Shown here: positions 63,054 to 64,000 of the stretch, piece after piece
Layout: each line of letters starts with the position of its first letter
Numbering within the stretch: position 1 is the stretch's first letter
NCBI GenBank assembly: GCA_017403955.1
Contig: JAFRDH010000019.1
Location: forward strand, 124,001-188,000
Source: Mogibacterium sp.
Lineage (GTDB): Bacteria; Bacillota; Clostridia; Peptostreptococcales; Anaerovoracaceae
Direction of reading: 5' to 3'
DNA length: 64,000 nucleotides
Notes under the pieces: model-generated
Databases searched by the model: none
What the model was told of the DNA's origin: nothing
What the model saw: only the letters and a program-made list of their open reading frames with translations
Translations under genes and position numbers: made by a program

Positions 63054-63375
63054 TCATCTTACAGTAATAATTAACATATTTATTTTATCAGCATGGATAT
63101 TACAGCTTAAATTGAAAGGACTAATTCCTGCGTCGTGTAATATTGCAACATTCAATAGGAAATCTGTTGCAATCGGGCAAAATAGTATTTTTAGCTGTTT
63201 TAACGTTACGCAGCCTCCTTTTCGGGATAATCTCAAAAAAAAGAGAGAAACTTTCGCTTCTCCCTTCTGCATCAAATGACTAAAGTTGATCAGAGTAACT
63301 CTTTATCCGGATATCAGCAATCCAATCAATACAAATCAAATATGCCGGATGACCCGCGCTTTCGTTCTCCCGGCA
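63054..63375. other. Intergenic region before the rhodanese/transglutaminase gene
   Basis: About 320 bases with no credible gene. From the right it contains the terminator of the Fe-S protein gene (63235-63262) and an inverted repeat ATTGCAAC/GTTGCAAT (63142-63149 and 63166-63173) 100-130 bases upstream of the 63041 start, possibly an operator. A -10-like TAAAAT lies near the gene but I could not place a convincing -35. Confidence 0.5.
63235..63262 (-). terminator. Intrinsic terminator of the CCG-domain gene
   Basis: Short stem GAGAA/TTCTC (63245-63262) on the minus strand followed by CTC and an eight-T run (63235-63242), about 110 bases after the stop. Confidence 0.65.
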
Positions 63376-64000
63376 CTATTTGATCTTGGTAAGTACTCTG
63401 TTGATGTAGGATTTCTTTGTGTCCGGCTGTTCGTTCGTACCGAGTATCAGCGGCAATATGTGATCGATCGTTTTAAAGCCACTTCTTCTGAATCTGCCTG
63501 TGCATGAAGCACAGTATGTGTATGTATGAGTACCGCATGATTCTTCCAGTTTGCGGACAAATCCGTCTGCGATTTCTTTTTCATAAGCCATCGCACTTCC
63601 GCCAAGGCCGCAACACTGTGCGCCGTCCGTGCACACGATTTTGCCCTTGATGAACGGACGGATCTCTTCGATCCATCTCTTTTCAGTCCTGTCCGGACAT
63701 GGCAGGTAAAACTCAACATCGCCGTTGATCACATTTCCTGCATCTAACTCGCTCAGCTTTGCATACACACTGACCACTTTGATTCCGAGTCTGTCGCCAA
63801 AGAAATCTCTGCAGTTCGGACACGCGGTCACAATCTCGTTCACATGATTGTCTTCAAGCCTCTTACGGATCTTACAGATGATTTCATCCTCGTCCTGCTT
63901 GAGACCGAGTTCTGCAACAGGTTTGCCGCAGCATTCATACACTGTTCCGATGCCATGACTCCCAAACAGCTTCTCGAGCTTCGAATTCGTCTTCGGATAC
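63376..64000 (-). CDS. (Fe-S)-binding CCG-domain protein, 5'-truncated by the window edge
   Basis: At least 208 residues; the frame is open to the end of the window with no start, so the N-terminus is missing. Two cysteine-rich CCG domains: YPKTNSKLEKLFG..YECCGKP with TACPNCRDF, then YLPCP with GAQCCGLGGSA and CASCTGRF. These motifs bind non-cubane [4Fe-4S] clusters in HdrB, GlpC, LutA and related redox subunits. The visible part is complete at its C-terminus. It lies upstream of the rhodanese protein but is separated by a terminator. The electron partner is outside the window. Confidence 0.85.
   Translation of the reverse strand, partial: YPKTNSKLEKLFGSHGIGTVYECCGKPVAELGLKQDEDEIICKIRKRLEDNHVNEIVTACPNCRDFFGDRLGIKVVSVYAKLSELDAGNVINGDVEFYLPCPDRTEKRWIEEIRPFIKGKIVCTDGAQCCGLGGSAMAYEKEIADGFVRKLEESCGTHTYTYCASCTGRFRRSGFKTIDHILPLILGTNEQPDTKKSYINRVLTKIK

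Overview
The window looks like the chromosome of an anaerobic Gram-positive clostridium, plausibly a gut or oral member of Eubacteriales close to Family XIII/Anaerovoracaceae. This is inferred from Firmicutes-type ribosomal gene order with a zinc-type S14, AGGAGG ribosome binding sites, lipoprotein ABC binding proteins, BspA-type leucine-rich surface proteins, LCP/Wzy cell-wall polysaccharide genes and a HydE homologue. Nearly everything is on the minus strand; the exceptions are the first gene and the hydrolase-PadR gene near 40.3 kb.

Layout: (1) 79-1329, an OFA-type MFS transporter. (2) 1437-16938, the complete S10-spc-alpha ribosomal superoperon (rpsJ to rplQ). It has a consensus promoter and a long structured leader with an attenuator-like hairpin in front of rpsJ, and a second promoter and leader before rpsM. 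secY carries an in-frame amber codon. (3) 17695-25959, a compact operon encoding a TM1266-like regulator, a FecCD-type permease, an ABC ATPase fused to a second TM1266-like domain, HydE, a NifH-like ATPase, two nitrogenase component-1-like proteins and a substrate-binding lipoprotein. This is the strongest candidate for an undescribed system. (4) 26069-36063, three secreted surface proteins (two BspA-like), with a transposon-derived structured element resembling an IS605 end/omega RNA between two of them. (5) 36180-45204, a YnjBCD-type ABC importer divergent from a nucleoside-hydrolase/PadR fusion, then an APH-like kinase, two TVP38 (YdjX/YdjZ-like) membrane proteins and a YdjY-like lipoprotein. 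(6) 45336-57537, a cell-surface polysaccharide operon with galactofuranose genes. (7) 57542-64000, a secreted Ig-like protein, a 1222-residue secreted protein combining transglutaminase, YdjY-like and rhodanese domains, and a CCG-domain Fe-S protein cut by the window edge.

How it fits together: region 5 plus the rhodanese protein of region 7 rebuild, in scattered form, most of the uncharacterised E. coli ydjXYZ-ynjABCDEF neighbourhood. In region 3 the import proteins, a radical SAM enzyme of the hydrogenase-cofactor family and a nitrogenase-like reductase are translationally coupled, which suggests one pathway that imports a metal complex or tetrapyrrole-like compound and reduces it. No nifB, nifEN, hydF, hydG or hydrogenase gene is present in the window, so neither nitrogen fixation nor ordinary H-cluster assembly is supported. 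I see no tRNA, rRNA or CRISPR array.
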